From Aquibacillus salsiterrae (lineage in GTDB: Bacteria > Bacillota > Bacilli > Bacillales > Amphibacillaceae), in assembly GCF_028416595.1 (NCBI RefSeq), contig NZ_JAMQKC010000001.1:372001-436000 (forward strand): DNA of 64,000 nucleotides, written 5' to 3'. A program made the position numbers and the translations under genes. Positions 19,931-28,216 of this stretch are shown one piece after another. The notes beneath the pieces are model-generated. The model worked only from the letters and a program-made list of their open reading frames with translations, had not been told where the DNA came from and made no database searches. Each line of letters starts with the position of its first letter. Positions within the stretch are counted from its first letter, which is position 1.

Positions 19931-21682
19931 TTACTTTTTCTTACTGTAGTCACGTTTTCTCGGTTTAATTAACGATACATCTACGTCTTCATAACTGAAA
20001 GACGGCGCATTTGTTTTCGAATCAAATTTAGCCTTTGTTGTTTTCAACCATTCTTCATCATTCCGTTCAGGGAACTCAGGCTTATAGTGTGCACCACGAC
20101 TTTCATTACGATTGTAGGCACCGATTGTTATTACCCTGGCAAGATGAAGCATGTTTTTTAACTGTCTAGTAAACATAACTCCCTGATTGCTCCAACGCGA
20201 TGTGTCATTAATGCTAATATTTTCCCAACGCTCTAATAATTCTTGGATTTTCTCATCTGTTTTTAATAGCTTTGCATTGTCTCTTACAACAGTAACATTA
20301 TCTGTCATCCATTCCCCAAGTTCTTTATGGATTTGGTAAGCATTTTCTTCTCCATCCATCTTCATTAACTGTTCGAAGTAATCTTGTTCCTCTTTTAATT
20401 TACTGTCGAAAAGACTTTGTGGAATATCATCAGCAGTTTTTTCAAGTCCATTAATATACTTGATTGCATTCGGACCAGCTACCATACCACCAAAAATAGA
20501 AGATAATAACGAATTTGCCCCTAGACGGTTTGCTCCGTGCTGCGAATAATCACATTCACCTGCAGCAAAAATCCCGGGGATATTTGTCATTTGATCATAA
20601 TCTACCCACAGACCACCCATAGAATAGTGAACAGCAGGGAATATTTTCATTGGTACTTTACGTGGGTCTTCTCCAACGAATTTTTCGTAGATTTCAATAA
20701 TTCCACCAAGTTTTATATCGAGTTCCTTAGGATCTTTATGCGAAAGATCTAAGTAAACCATGTTCTCTCCGTTAATACCCAGTTTCTGATTAACACACAC
20801 ATCAAAGATTTCTCTCGTAGCGATATCCCTTGGTACTAGATTTCCATAGGCCGGATACTTTTCCTCTAGGAAATACCAAGGTTCACCGTCTTTATAAGTC
20901 CAAACTCTTCCACCTTCACCACGAGCCGATTCACTCATTAAACGCAGTTTATCATCCCCTGGTATTGCTGTTGGATGAATTTGAATAAATTCGCCATTAG
21001 CATAAATTGCACCTTGTTGATACAAGCTAGCTGCAGCAGAACCAGTGTTAATTACTGAGTTAGTAGATTTTCCGAAAATAATACCAGGACCACCAGAAGC
21101 AAAAATAGTTGCGTCTGCTTTAAACGCTTTAATCTCATGGGATTGAATATTTTGAGCTAATACACCACGACCAATACCTTCATCATCAATAACGGCTGAA
21201 ATGAATTCCCAACCCTCATATTTCGTTACAAGGCCCTCAACCTCAAAGCGTCTAACCTGCTCATCTAACGCATATAACAATTGTTGTCCAGTTGTTGCAC
21301 CTGCATATGCCGTACGATGATGCTGTGTTCCTCCAAAACGACGGAAATCAAGCAATCCTTCTGGCGTACGGTTAAACATAACACCCATCCGGTCTAACAT
21401 GTGAATGATACCTGGTGCTGCTTCACACATTGCTTTTACCGGTGGCTGATTTGCTAAGAAATCACCACCATAAACTGTATCGTCAAAATGTTCCCAAGGA
21501 GAATCCCCTTCCCCTTTTGTGTTTACCGCTCCGTTAATACCACCTTGAGCACAAACTGAGTGAGAACGTTTTACAGGCACAATGGATAGCAAGTCAACTT
21601 CGACACCTGCTTCTGCCGCTTTAATAGTTGCCATTAGGCCAGCAAGTCCGCCGCCTATTACAACAATTTTGCGATTACTCAT
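19931..21682 (-). CDS. sdhA: succinate dehydrogenase flavoprotein subunit
   Basis: Oxidises succinate to fumarate with covalently bound FAD, 583 residues. The N-terminal Rossmann motif is GGGLAGLMATIKAAEAG, the flavinylation histidine is in RSHSVCAQGGINGA, and the active-site region HPTAIPGDDKLRLMSESARGEGG is present. The C-terminal half has the quinone-oxidoreductase-type RNESRGAHYKPEFPERND. Middle gene of sdhCAB. Confidence 0.98.
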   Translation of the reverse strand: MSNRKIVVIGGGLAGLMATIKAAEAGVEVDLLSIVPVKRSHSVCAQGGINGAVNTKGEGDSPWEHFDDTVYGGDFLANQPPVKAMCEAAPGIIHMLDRMGVMFNRTPEGLLDFRRFGGTQHHRTAYAGATTGQQLLYALDEQVRRFEVEGLVTKYEGWEFISAVIDDEGIGRGVLAQNIQSHEIKAFKADATIFASGGPGIIFGKSTNSVINTGSAAASLYQQGAIYANGEFIQIHPTAIPGDDKLRLMSESARGEGGRVWTYKDGEPWYFLEEKYPAYGNLVPRDIATREIFDVCVNQKLGINGENMVYLDLSHKDPKELDIKLGGIIEIYEKFVGEDPRKVPMKIFPAVHYSMGGLWVDYDQMTNIPGIFAAGECDYSQHGANRLGANSLLSSIFGGMVAGPNAIKYINGLEKTADDIPQSLFDSKLKEEQDYFEQLMKMDGEENAYQIHKELGEWMTDNVTVVRDNAKLLKTDEKIQELLERWENISINDTSRWSNQGVMFTRQLKNMLHLARVITIGAYNRNESRGAHYKPEFPERNDEEWLKTTKAKFDSKTNAPSFSYEDVDVSLIKPRKRDYSKKK

Positions 21683-21727
21683 TCCTTGCTCACTCCTCTA
21701 GTTTAACTTTCTATTATATCTTTGCTT

Positions 21728-22348
21728 TTAAATGCCATATGCAAAAGTAATTAAAGTACGAATACCAACAATGGTCATGCTAAGAAAAATAAGCAATGTT
21801 ACATAGGTAGCAATTTTCTGTGACCTAGGTGTAACTGTGATTCCCCAAGTAACAAGAAAACTCCATAAACCATTAGCAAAATGAAACGTTGTTGATGTAA
21901 CACCAATTAGGTAAAACCAGAACATAAATGGATTAGATAGAATATTCTCCATTAAATTGTAACTTAGCTCTACATTCCCCAAACCAACTTGAACTCTAGT
22001 TTCAAAGACATGCCACACGATAAAGATTAACGTAATAATTCCGCTAATTCTTTGGAGATAAAACATCCAGTTCCGGAAAAATCCATATCGACTTACGTTA
22101 TTTTTAGCAACAAAAACAATATAAACACCTAATACAGCATGAAACAAAATTGGCAAGAAGATAACAAACGTTTCTAGAAACAGCTTAAATGGCAAATTTG
22201 CCATAAATTCAGCTGCCCGATTAAAGTTTTCCTCCCCATAATTCGCAAAATTGTTCACAACTAAGTGTTGAACTAGAAAAATACCAATTGGAATTACCCC
22301 TAATAATGAATGTAGCCTACGATAAAAAAACTCCCTATTTTCCGCCAT
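21728..22348 (-). CDS. sdhC: succinate dehydrogenase cytochrome b558 membrane anchor
   Basis: Di-haem membrane anchor for SdhA-SdhB and the menaquinone site. From the ATG at 22348 (AGGGGGG upstream) it has 206 residues and five transmembrane helices. Candidate haem ligands are His28 (FLVQHLV) and later histidines in LFHAVLG, IVWHVFE and TFHFANG, matching the four-histidine pattern of B. subtilis SdhC. First gene of the operon. Confidence 0.96.
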   Translation of the reverse strand: MAENREFFYRRLHSLLGVIPIGIFLVQHLVVNNFANYGEENFNRAAEFMANLPFKLFLETFVIFLPILFHAVLGVYIVFVAKNNVSRYGFFRNWMFYLQRISGIITLIFIVWHVFETRVQVGLGNVELSYNLMENILSNPFMFWFYLIGVTSTTFHFANGLWSFLVTWGITVTPRSQKIATYVTLLIFLSMTIVGIRTLITFAYGI

Positions 22349-22410
22349 ATGTACCCCCCTCAACAAATAATATACTTTTTAACCTAGTTCCTATACCTTT
22401 TTCTCCCTCT

Positions 22411-22424
22411 ATAAAGCGCTTTAT
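22411..22424. promoter_or_regulatory. cre-like palindrome in the sdhC leader
   Basis: The perfect 14-base palindrome ataaagcgctttat resembles a CcpA cre site. It lies about 60 bases downstream of the predicted sdhC transcription start, where a bound repressor could block elongation. Confidence 0.4.
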
Positions 22425-22491
22425 TTATCTCTTTACCTCTCTATTACGCCCTATTTACGGCCAAGAAAAATGTATAATTTGTGACACAACT

Positions 22492-22520
22492 ATTGTACTT
22501 CTATCCTTTGTGAGCGTCAA
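22492..22520 (-). promoter_or_regulatory. sigma-A promoter of sdhCAB
   Basis: On the minus strand TTGACG (22515-22520), 17 bases, TACAAT (22492-22497). This implies a leader of about 135 bases before sdhC. Confidence 0.8.
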
Positions 22521-22647
22521 GAAAACGAATTCTTTTAAGTATCTTAAACTTATCATTAGTTAGCTTGCAATCATGCCTATTACAAGGGATAATGAAACAG
22601 AAATCATTTACGTTTTTTCTTTTTTAGTTGAAAGGGGCAAGTTAGTC

Positions 22648-23082
22648 GTGGAAACAAATATAAACAAGGTCGGAAGCATAATGGATCATGCTCATACCGC
22701 AGGGTCAGGCTATGATATTTTAAGATATGCCTGTCTGCCAGATCTCTTAGGTAAAGATTCACATTCAATTTTATATGTCATGGGGAAAAATATTGCTAGG
22801 AACTTATCATTTTCATCTATTGAAGAAATTATTGTTTTTTTTAAGGATACCGGTTGGGGAGATTTGACACTTATCAAAGAAAAGCGGAGAGAATTAATTT
22901 TCGAGTTGACTGGTCAACCAATCGAAAACCGAATGAAAACCAACATTGAACAGGAATATCGATTAGAAGCAGGTGTTTTAGCAGAAGCAGTCACCCAGCT
23001 AAAAAATGCTCCTTGTGAATGTATTGAGGAAATCAAACAGAAGAAAAATAGTATTCAATTAAATGTACTTTATTCAAAGTAA
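22648..23082 (+). CDS. yslB: conserved protein YslB (DUF2507 family)
   Basis: Soluble 144-residue protein similar along its length to B. subtilis YslB (shared features: YDILRYACLPDLLGKD, GKNIARNL, DTGWGDLTLIKEKRRELIFELTG, RLEAGVLAEA). The function is unknown; the fold is thought to be related to small ligand-binding proteins. I chose GTG at 22648 because AAAGGGG lies 11 bases upstream and the length then matches; an ATG at 22573 adds 25 unconserved residues. Plus-strand gene between sdhC and uvrC. Confidence 0.8.
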   Translation: METNINKVGSIMDHAHTAGSGYDILRYACLPDLLGKDSHSILYVMGKNIARNLSFSSIEEIIVFFKDTGWGDLTLIKEKRRELIFELTGQPIENRMKTNIEQEYRLEAGVLAEAVTQLKNAPCECIEEIKQKKNSIQLNVLYSK

Positions 23083-23096
23083 ATGAACAAAAACAT

Positions 23097-23238
23097 AGGC
23101 GCTGAAGCTGGTCGTGGCTATTGCTAGATGTTATCCACGTTTGGACTTTTTTCTTATAGCGAAAGGCGCCTTACTAGCCCACCCAAAAGAGGACCGGGTT
23201 AGTAAGGAGCCAACGCTAAACAGCTCTTGGATTTTCCT
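23097..23238. repeat. intergenic repeat, copy C, with internal hairpin
   Basis: The longest copy: ggcgctgaagctgg, gctattgctagatgttatccacgt and the cagctcttggatttt tail. An internal hairpin pairs ccttactagccc (near 23168) with gggttagtaagg (near 23197). It fills the gap between convergent yslB and uvrC and may act as their terminator. In B. subtilis lysC occupies this position. Confidence 0.7.
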
Positions 23239-23240
23239 TT

Positions 23241-25037
23241 CTATTCTTCTTTGTTTTCATGGCTTTCCTCGTTTAAGTGGTTAATAATCATCTCTGCTGT
23301 TGGTTCAGGTATACCTAATCTTTTCAAATCTTCAACTGACGATTGTTTAATTTCAGTAATAGATTTAAAATGTTTTAGTAACAATTTTCTCCGTTTTTCC
23401 CCTACGCCCGGGATTACATCGAGCTCCGACTTAAATACACTTTTACCTCGTAACTGTCTGTGAAACGTAATAGCAAAACGGTGAACTTCATCTTGAATAC
23501 GCTGAATCAAATAAAATTCCTGTGATTGCCGTTTCAACGGAACAATGGCAGGAGGATTTCCGTAGAGTAAATCACTCGTACGGTGCTTGTCGTCTTTTGC
23601 AAGACCACATAAAGGGATGTCTAATCCTAATTCATTTTCTAATACGTCTAATGCAGCACTCATTTGACCTTTTGCACCATCTACTACAATAAGATCTGGT
23701 AGAGGAAGACCTTCCTTTAATACCCTTTTATACCTTCTCCGTATAACTTCTCGCATTGTTTCATAATCATCAGGACCTTTTACATCTTTAATCTTATATT
23801 TACGATATTCCTTTTTCGTTGGTCTTCCATCAATAAAAACAACCATCGCTGAAACAGGATCTGTTCCTTGAATATTGGAATTATCAAAGGCTTCAATCCG
23901 GTGCGGTGTTTCGATGTGGAGCTTGTCACCTAACTGCTCAACTGCCTTGATTGTTCTTTCCTCGTCACGCTCAATCAAGGAAAATTTCTCTTCAAGGGCA
24001 ATCGTTGCATTTTTCTCAGCTAACTTTACTAATTCCTTTTTACGACCCCTGTAGGGTATAGTAACATCTACATCTAGGAGTTCCTTTAATAACTCATTAT
24101 CTGCCGGAGCAGGAACAAGCACTTGTCTAGGTTTTGGATGATTCTGGTGTAGGTAGAACCGGCCAACAAAACTAAGGAAGGTTTCGTCTGGTTCATCAAA
24201 GAAAGGGAATAACGAAACATCTCTTTCAATCAATTTCCCTTGTCTAATAAAGAAAACCTGGACACACATCCAACCCTTATCGTACGCATACCCAAACACA
24301 TCCCGGTTGATTTGGTCATTCAGGGTCATTTTTTGTTGCTCCATGACCGCTTCTATATGTTGTATTTGATCTCTTAGCTCTTTAGCTCGCTCAAAATCAA
24401 GCTCGTCGGAAGCCTTTAACATTTTATTCTTCAAATCATTTTTAATTTCTTTATGTCCCCCATTAAGAAACGTTGTAATACTTTGGACAATCGATTGATT
24501 TGTTTCTTGAGAAACAGGGTAAACACATGGCCCTAAACATTGATTCATATGGTAATACAGACAGACTCGATCAGGCATTTGATTACACTTTCTTAACGGA
24601 TAAAGCCGGTCGAGCAATTTTTTAGTTTCCCTTGCAGCCATTACATTAGGGTATGGACCAAAGTATTTCCCTTTGTCTTTTTTTACTTTCCTTGTAACAA
24701 TCAAGCGCGGCTGTTCTTCAGAGGTGACTTTTAAATACGGATAAGATTTATCATCCTTTAATAAAATATTATACTTGGGATCATATTTCTTAATTAAATT
24801 CATCTCTAATATGAGTGCTTCAATTTCAGATGATGTTACGATGTATTCAAAGTCTTCTATTTCTTGAACTAATCGTTGTGTTTTTTGGTCATTTGCACCT
24901 GTAAAATAGGAACGGACTCTATTTTTTAAAAGCTTAGATTTACCTACATAGATAATCGTATCTTGTTTATCCTTCATCAAATAGCACCCAGGTTGCGCGG
25001 GGAGAACTGCCAATTTTTCTTTTATTTGTTTGTTCAT
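23241..25037 (-). CDS. uvrC: excinuclease ABC subunit C
   Basis: Makes both incisions in nucleotide excision repair with UvrA/UvrB. 598 residues from the ATG at 25037 (GGGGTGAAAAG upstream). N-terminal GIY-YIG nuclease ([19 protein letters not shown]), UvrB-binding UVR motif near 200-235 ([22 protein letters not shown]), RNase H-like nuclease with [15 protein letters not shown] and VVDGAKGQ, and C-terminal helix-hairpin-helix ([16 protein letters not shown]). No LexA box was recognised upstream. Confidence 0.97.
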   Translation of the reverse strand: MNKQIKEKLAVLPAQPGCYLMKDKQDTIIYVGKSKLLKNRVRSYFTGANDQKTQRLVQEIEDFEYIVTSSEIEALILEMNLIKKYDPKYNILLKDDKSYPYLKVTSEEQPRLIVTRKVKKDKGKYFGPYPNVMAARETKKLLDRLYPLRKCNQMPDRVCLYYHMNQCLGPCVYPVSQETNQSIVQSITTFLNGGHKEIKNDLKNKMLKASDELDFERAKELRDQIQHIEAVMEQQKMTLNDQINRDVFGYAYDKGWMCVQVFFIRQGKLIERDVSLFPFFDEPDETFLSFVGRFYLHQNHPKPRQVLVPAPADNELLKELLDVDVTIPYRGRKKELVKLAEKNATIALEEKFSLIERDEERTIKAVEQLGDKLHIETPHRIEAFDNSNIQGTDPVSAMVVFIDGRPTKKEYRKYKIKDVKGPDDYETMREVIRRRYKRVLKEGLPLPDLIVVDGAKGQMSAALDVLENELGLDIPLCGLAKDDKHRTSDLLYGNPPAIVPLKRQSQEFYLIQRIQDEVHRFAITFHRQLRGKSVFKSELDVIPGVGEKRRKLLLKHFKSITEIKQSSVEDLKRLGIPEPTAEMIINHLNEESHENKEE

Positions 25038-25100
25038 TCTTTTCACCCCAAGCAAATTAATTCATCAAGCAAAAGTAGCAATTACCATTTTTATCATACT

Positions 25101-25180
25101 AAGACAAGCCTTGTAATAGCGAACCCCAAGGGACTAGGCGGAGTGTACAGCTTTTGTTTTTTATTACTTTCTTATCTTAC
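25101..25180. repeat. degenerate intergenic repeat, copy D
   Basis: The tail gtgtacagcttttg...tactttcttatctt is shared with other copies; the 5' half is poorly conserved. It lies between uvrC and the trxA terminator. Confidence 0.5.
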
Positions 25181-25186
25181 CAAAAA

Positions 25187-25222
25187 AAATCCCTTATTAC
25201 ATATATAGTAACAAGGGATTTT
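25187..25222 (-). terminator. trxA terminator
   Basis: Stem of aaatcccttattac (25187-25200) with gtaacaagggattt (25208-25221), one mismatch, followed on the minus strand by eight T. Confidence 0.9.
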
Positions 25223-25246
25223 TTGGGTAAACTAGTAGATTAACCT

Positions 25247-25561
25247 TTAAGCGTGTTTGTTTATCAATTCGACTAAAGCTTCTTTTGGTTGAAAACCAAC
25301 GACTTGATCAACAACTTCACCATCTTTAAATAATAAGAGCGTTGGGATGCTCATCACGCCGAATTTACCAGCAGTTTCTTGATTATCATCAACATCAAGC
25401 TTAACGATTTTTAGTTTATCGTTCATCTCACTATCGATTTCTTCTAAAACTGGCGCAATCATCTTACAAGGCCCACACCAAGGTGCCCAAAAATCTGCTA
25501 GTACTAGCCCCTCATTTGTTTCTGTATTAAAACTTTGATCAGTAGCAGCTACTATTGCCAT
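25247..25561 (-). CDS. trxA: thioredoxin
   Basis: Cytosolic disulfide reductase, 104 residues, with the active site [15 protein letters not shown] near residues 26-40, the cis-proline stretch [11 protein letters not shown] near 73, and the C-terminal [17 protein letters not shown] with AAGGAGG upstream. It stands alone between uvrC and etfA. Confidence 0.98.
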   Translation of the reverse strand: MAIVAATDQSFNTETNEGLVLADFWAPWCGPCKMIAPVLEEIDSEMNDKLKIVKLDVDDNQETAGKFGVMSIPTLLLFKDGEVVDQVVGFQPKEALVELINKHA

Positions 25562-25658
25562 AAAATTGTCCTCCTTATTACGAAACTTAATTTCGATTTA
25601 CGAGTAGAGTATATCATTTCATTTTCAACTTATGCCACTAGTTTGCTTTTTGTTAGAC

Positions 25659-26642
25659 TTAAGTTGCAAGCTTCATTTTTTTAATTTCAGCAGTTAATTG
25701 TGGAACTACTTCAAATAAATCCCCAACTATTCCGTAATCGGCAACGTTAAAAATATTAGCTTCTGGGTCTTTGTTAATCGCTACAATTACTTTGGAGTTA
25801 GACATTCCGGCTAAATGTTGGATTGCTCCAGAGATTCCACATGCAATATATAAATCAGGTGTTACAACCTTTCCTGTCTGACCAATTTGTAATGAGTAAT
25901 CACAATAACCTGCATCACATGCACCACGCGACGCCCCTACAGCTCCTCCCAATAAATCAGCTAACTCATACAGCGGTTCAAAACCTTCTTTACCTTTAAC
26001 ACCCCGCCCACCAGCAACTACAACCTTGGCTTCAGACAAGTCAACCCCTGCTGTTGCTTTTTTCAAGACATCTTTGATAATAACATCGACCGTATCAATA
26101 GTAATATTAACAGGCTCTAATTCTCCTTTTCGCGTATCATCGTGGTCTAATGGTGTAATGTTATTTGGTCGAATCGTTGCAACAATAATACCATCTGTAA
26201 TGATCTTTTTTTCGAAGGCCTTTCCTGAATATATTGGTCTCGTGAATACGATGTTTCCCCCAAATTCTTCCAACTCAATCACGTCAGACACAAGTCCTGA
26301 ATTTAATCTACTAGCAAGCTTAGGAGCTAGATCTTTTCCAACTGCTGTATGTCCCATAATGATTGCATCAGGATTGACCTTGTCGATAACGTGTATGATT
26401 GCTTTAGCAAACACTTGAGATGTGTACGCTTTCATTTTTTCATTTTCAATCGTGTGAACACGGTCTGCACCAAAATAAATCATTTCAGTTGCTTGCGCTT
26501 CTAAATTTCCTTCCCCACAAATTACACCAATAACTTCATTTTCTTTACTCATTAGTTTACTAGCTGCAATAGCTTCGAAGGTAACATTTCTAAGCTTATT
26601 GTTTTTCATTTCACCGATAACAAGAACTTTCTTCCCCATCAT
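25659..26642 (-). CDS. etfA: electron transfer flavoprotein alpha subunit
   Basis: Accepts electrons from acyl-CoA dehydrogenases through FAD and passes them to the quinone pool. 327 residues. The C-terminal FAD domain shows VVVAGGRGVKGKEGFEPLYELADLLGGAVGASRGACDAGY and GKVVTPDLYIACGISGAIQHLAGM. The start is the first of two tandem ATGs, 7 bases after AAAGGAG. Last gene of fadR-etfB-etfA, 57 bases after etfB. Confidence 0.97.
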   Translation of the reverse strand: MMGKKVLVIGEMKNNKLRNVTFEAIAASKLMSKENEVIGVICGEGNLEAQATEMIYFGADRVHTIENEKMKAYTSQVFAKAIIHVIDKVNPDAIIMGHTAVGKDLAPKLASRLNSGLVSDVIELEEFGGNIVFTRPIYSGKAFEKKIITDGIIVATIRPNNITPLDHDDTRKGELEPVNITIDTVDVIIKDVLKKATAGVDLSEAKVVVAGGRGVKGKEGFEPLYELADLLGGAVGASRGACDAGYCDYSLQIGQTGKVVTPDLYIACGISGAIQHLAGMSNSKVIVAINKDPEANIFNVADYGIVGDLFEVVPQLTAEIKKMKLAT

Positions 26643-26699
26643 CTATTTTCTCCTTTCTCGGGTTTCCGTACGATTCAACCAATTAGCATTGACTTTTCT

Positions 26700-27473
26700 C
26701 TAGATTATTTTGGCTTCATGTTTTAATAAGGAAACTAATTCTTGTACTTGTTCAGTTACTTCACCTTCTAGTAATTTACCAGCTTTCCGTTCAGGAGGCA
26801 GAAATACTTCAATCGTTTTAGTCTTTGGTGCAACATCTTCTTCCTCAAGATCTAAATCATCCAATTCTAACTCATCCACCGGTTTTTTCTTTGCTTTCAT
26901 AATCCCTGGTAAAGAAGGGTATCTAGGTTCATTTAATCCCTGTTGACAAGTAGCTAAAAGTGGTAAATGTGTTTCAATGATTTCTGTATCACCTTCTACA
27001 TCTCGTTCTATTGACGCCACCCCCCCATCAATTGTCAGAGATGTTATTGTTGTGATACAAGTTAAATTCAATTTATCTGCAAGTCTAGGACCAACTTGAC
27101 CACTGGCATTATCAATCGCCACATTTCCTGCAAGAATAAGGTCTACTTCTTTGTCTTCAAAAAAGGCTTGCAGTAGCCTAACCGTTGTAAATTGATCCGG
27201 TTCCTCTAAATCGTCTTGAATATTAATTAATACCCCTTTGTCAGCTCCCATTGCTAGCGCGGTTCTTATTTGTTTTTCGGACCTTTCTCCTCCGACCGAA
27301 ATAATTGTTACTTCTCCCCCGTGCGTGTCGCGTTGCTTAACAGCCTCTTCAACAGCATATTCATCATATGGATTGATTATCAACTCGGCTGCTTCATCAT
27401 CAATTCGGTTATCTCTAATTTCAATTTTTTCTTCTGTGTCAAATGTACTCTTTAACAAGACAAAGATATTCAT
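26700..27473 (-). CDS. etfB: electron transfer flavoprotein beta subunit
   Basis: AMP-binding partner of EtfA, 257 residues. The family signature is GNVAIDNASGQVGPRLADKLNLTCIT (near 117-142), and the C-terminus holds the arm that embraces EtfA. ATG with AAAGGGG upstream. It follows fadR by about 40 bases; in B. subtilis fadB lies in between, but it is absent here. Confidence 0.96.
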   Translation of the reverse strand: MNIFVLLKSTFDTEEKIEIRDNRIDDEAAELIINPYDEYAVEEAVKQRDTHGGEVTIISVGGERSEKQIRTALAMGADKGVLINIQDDLEEPDQFTTVRLLQAFFEDKEVDLILAGNVAIDNASGQVGPRLADKLNLTCITTITSLTIDGGVASIERDVEGDTEIIETHLPLLATCQQGLNEPRYPSLPGIMKAKKKPVDELELDDLDLEEEDVAPKTKTIEVFLPPERKAGKLLEGEVTEQVQELVSLLKHEAKII

Positions 27474-27512
27474 AAAACAAGCCCCTTTCCCACTGACGTC
27501 TTTACCTAGTCA

Positions 27513-28106
27513 TTAGTTTTTAACAGCTAATCCATTAACGATCAGTTCAAGAACCTCATCCACCTGTTGTACCAAATCATACTTATGATCCTTCATTATC
27601 CAATTGGTTACAATTTCATCTAATGTTCCAAAAATCATTTGTCTTACCATTTTGTTATTTAGATCAGATTGAAATAAGCCTTGATCAATTCCAGCAGATA
27701 CAACTTGATCAATCATAATAAAATATCCTTTTAATACTTCATTTATTTTTAGTCTTAATTCTTTTGACGATTGCCTTAGTTCCAGTTGAGTAACAATAGC
27801 TAAGTGATGATCCTCTGCTAATTGGTTAAAATGCATGGAAATCAATAGCCTCAGTTTTTCAATAGCATCTGTCTCCTTCTCAATAGCCTTTTCGATTTTG
27901 GATATAAAATCACCCATTTTTTCTTGAAACAAGGAAACAAGGATGTCTTCTTTGTTTTTAAAATAAAGGTAAATTGTTCCATCTGCAACACCTGCTTGCT
28001 TTGCAATTTTGGAAACCTGTGATGCATGATAACCATTTTCTGCAATGACTTTTACTGCTGCGTCGATAATTTGGTTATATTTTGGTCTATTTATTTTCGT
28101 GTTCAC
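27513..28106 (-). CDS. fadR: TetR-family fatty acid degradation regulator FadR
   Basis: Repressor of beta-oxidation genes released by long-chain acyl-CoA (known for B. subtilis FadR/YsiA). 197 residues, N-terminal TetR helix-turn-helix YNQIIDAAVKVIAENGYHASQVSKIAKQAGVADGTIYLYFKNKEDIL, C-terminal ligand domain. GTG start after AGGTAGGG. Its own promoter carries a perfect FadR operator, so it should be autoregulated. Confidence 0.93.
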   Translation of the reverse strand: MNTKINRPKYNQIIDAAVKVIAENGYHASQVSKIAKQAGVADGTIYLYFKNKEDILVSLFQEKMGDFISKIEKAIEKETDAIEKLRLLISMHFNQLAEDHHLAIVTQLELRQSSKELRLKINEVLKGYFIMIDQVVSAGIDQGLFQSDLNNKMVRQMIFGTLDEIVTNWIMKDHKYDLVQQVDEVLELIVNGLAVKN

Positions 28107-28139
28107 TGTAATCCCTACCTAGTTGTAATGATAAATGAA

Positions 28140-28157
28140 TGAATGAATAATCATTCA
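28140..28157. promoter_or_regulatory. FadR operator
   Basis: tgaatgaataatcattca fits the FadR consensus TGAATGANTANTCATTCA at every position. It overlaps the expected transcription start of fadR-etfB-etfA. Confidence 0.85.
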
Positions 28158-28163
28158 TTTATT

Positions 28164-28191
28164 ATCGTATCATAGGATAGGGTTTTGTCAA
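28164..28191 (-). promoter_or_regulatory. promoter of fadR-etfB-etfA
   Basis: On the minus strand TTGACA (28186-28191), 16 bases, TACGAT (28164-28169). The -35 lies in the lcfA hairpin, and the FadR operator begins 6 bases after the -10. Confidence 0.6.
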
Positions 28192-28208
28192 TAACAAAAC
28201 CCTATCCT
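28174..28208 (-). terminator. hairpin after lcfA
   Basis: A perfect 15-base-pair stem (28174-28188 with 28194-28208) with loop caata, 8 bases after the lcfA stop. No T run follows on either strand, so termination strength is uncertain. Confidence 0.6.
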
Positions 28209-28216
28209 ACGTCCTG

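Noticed and set aside
26026-26418. 130-codon plus-strand ORF
   Set aside because: Shadow frame antisense to etfA.
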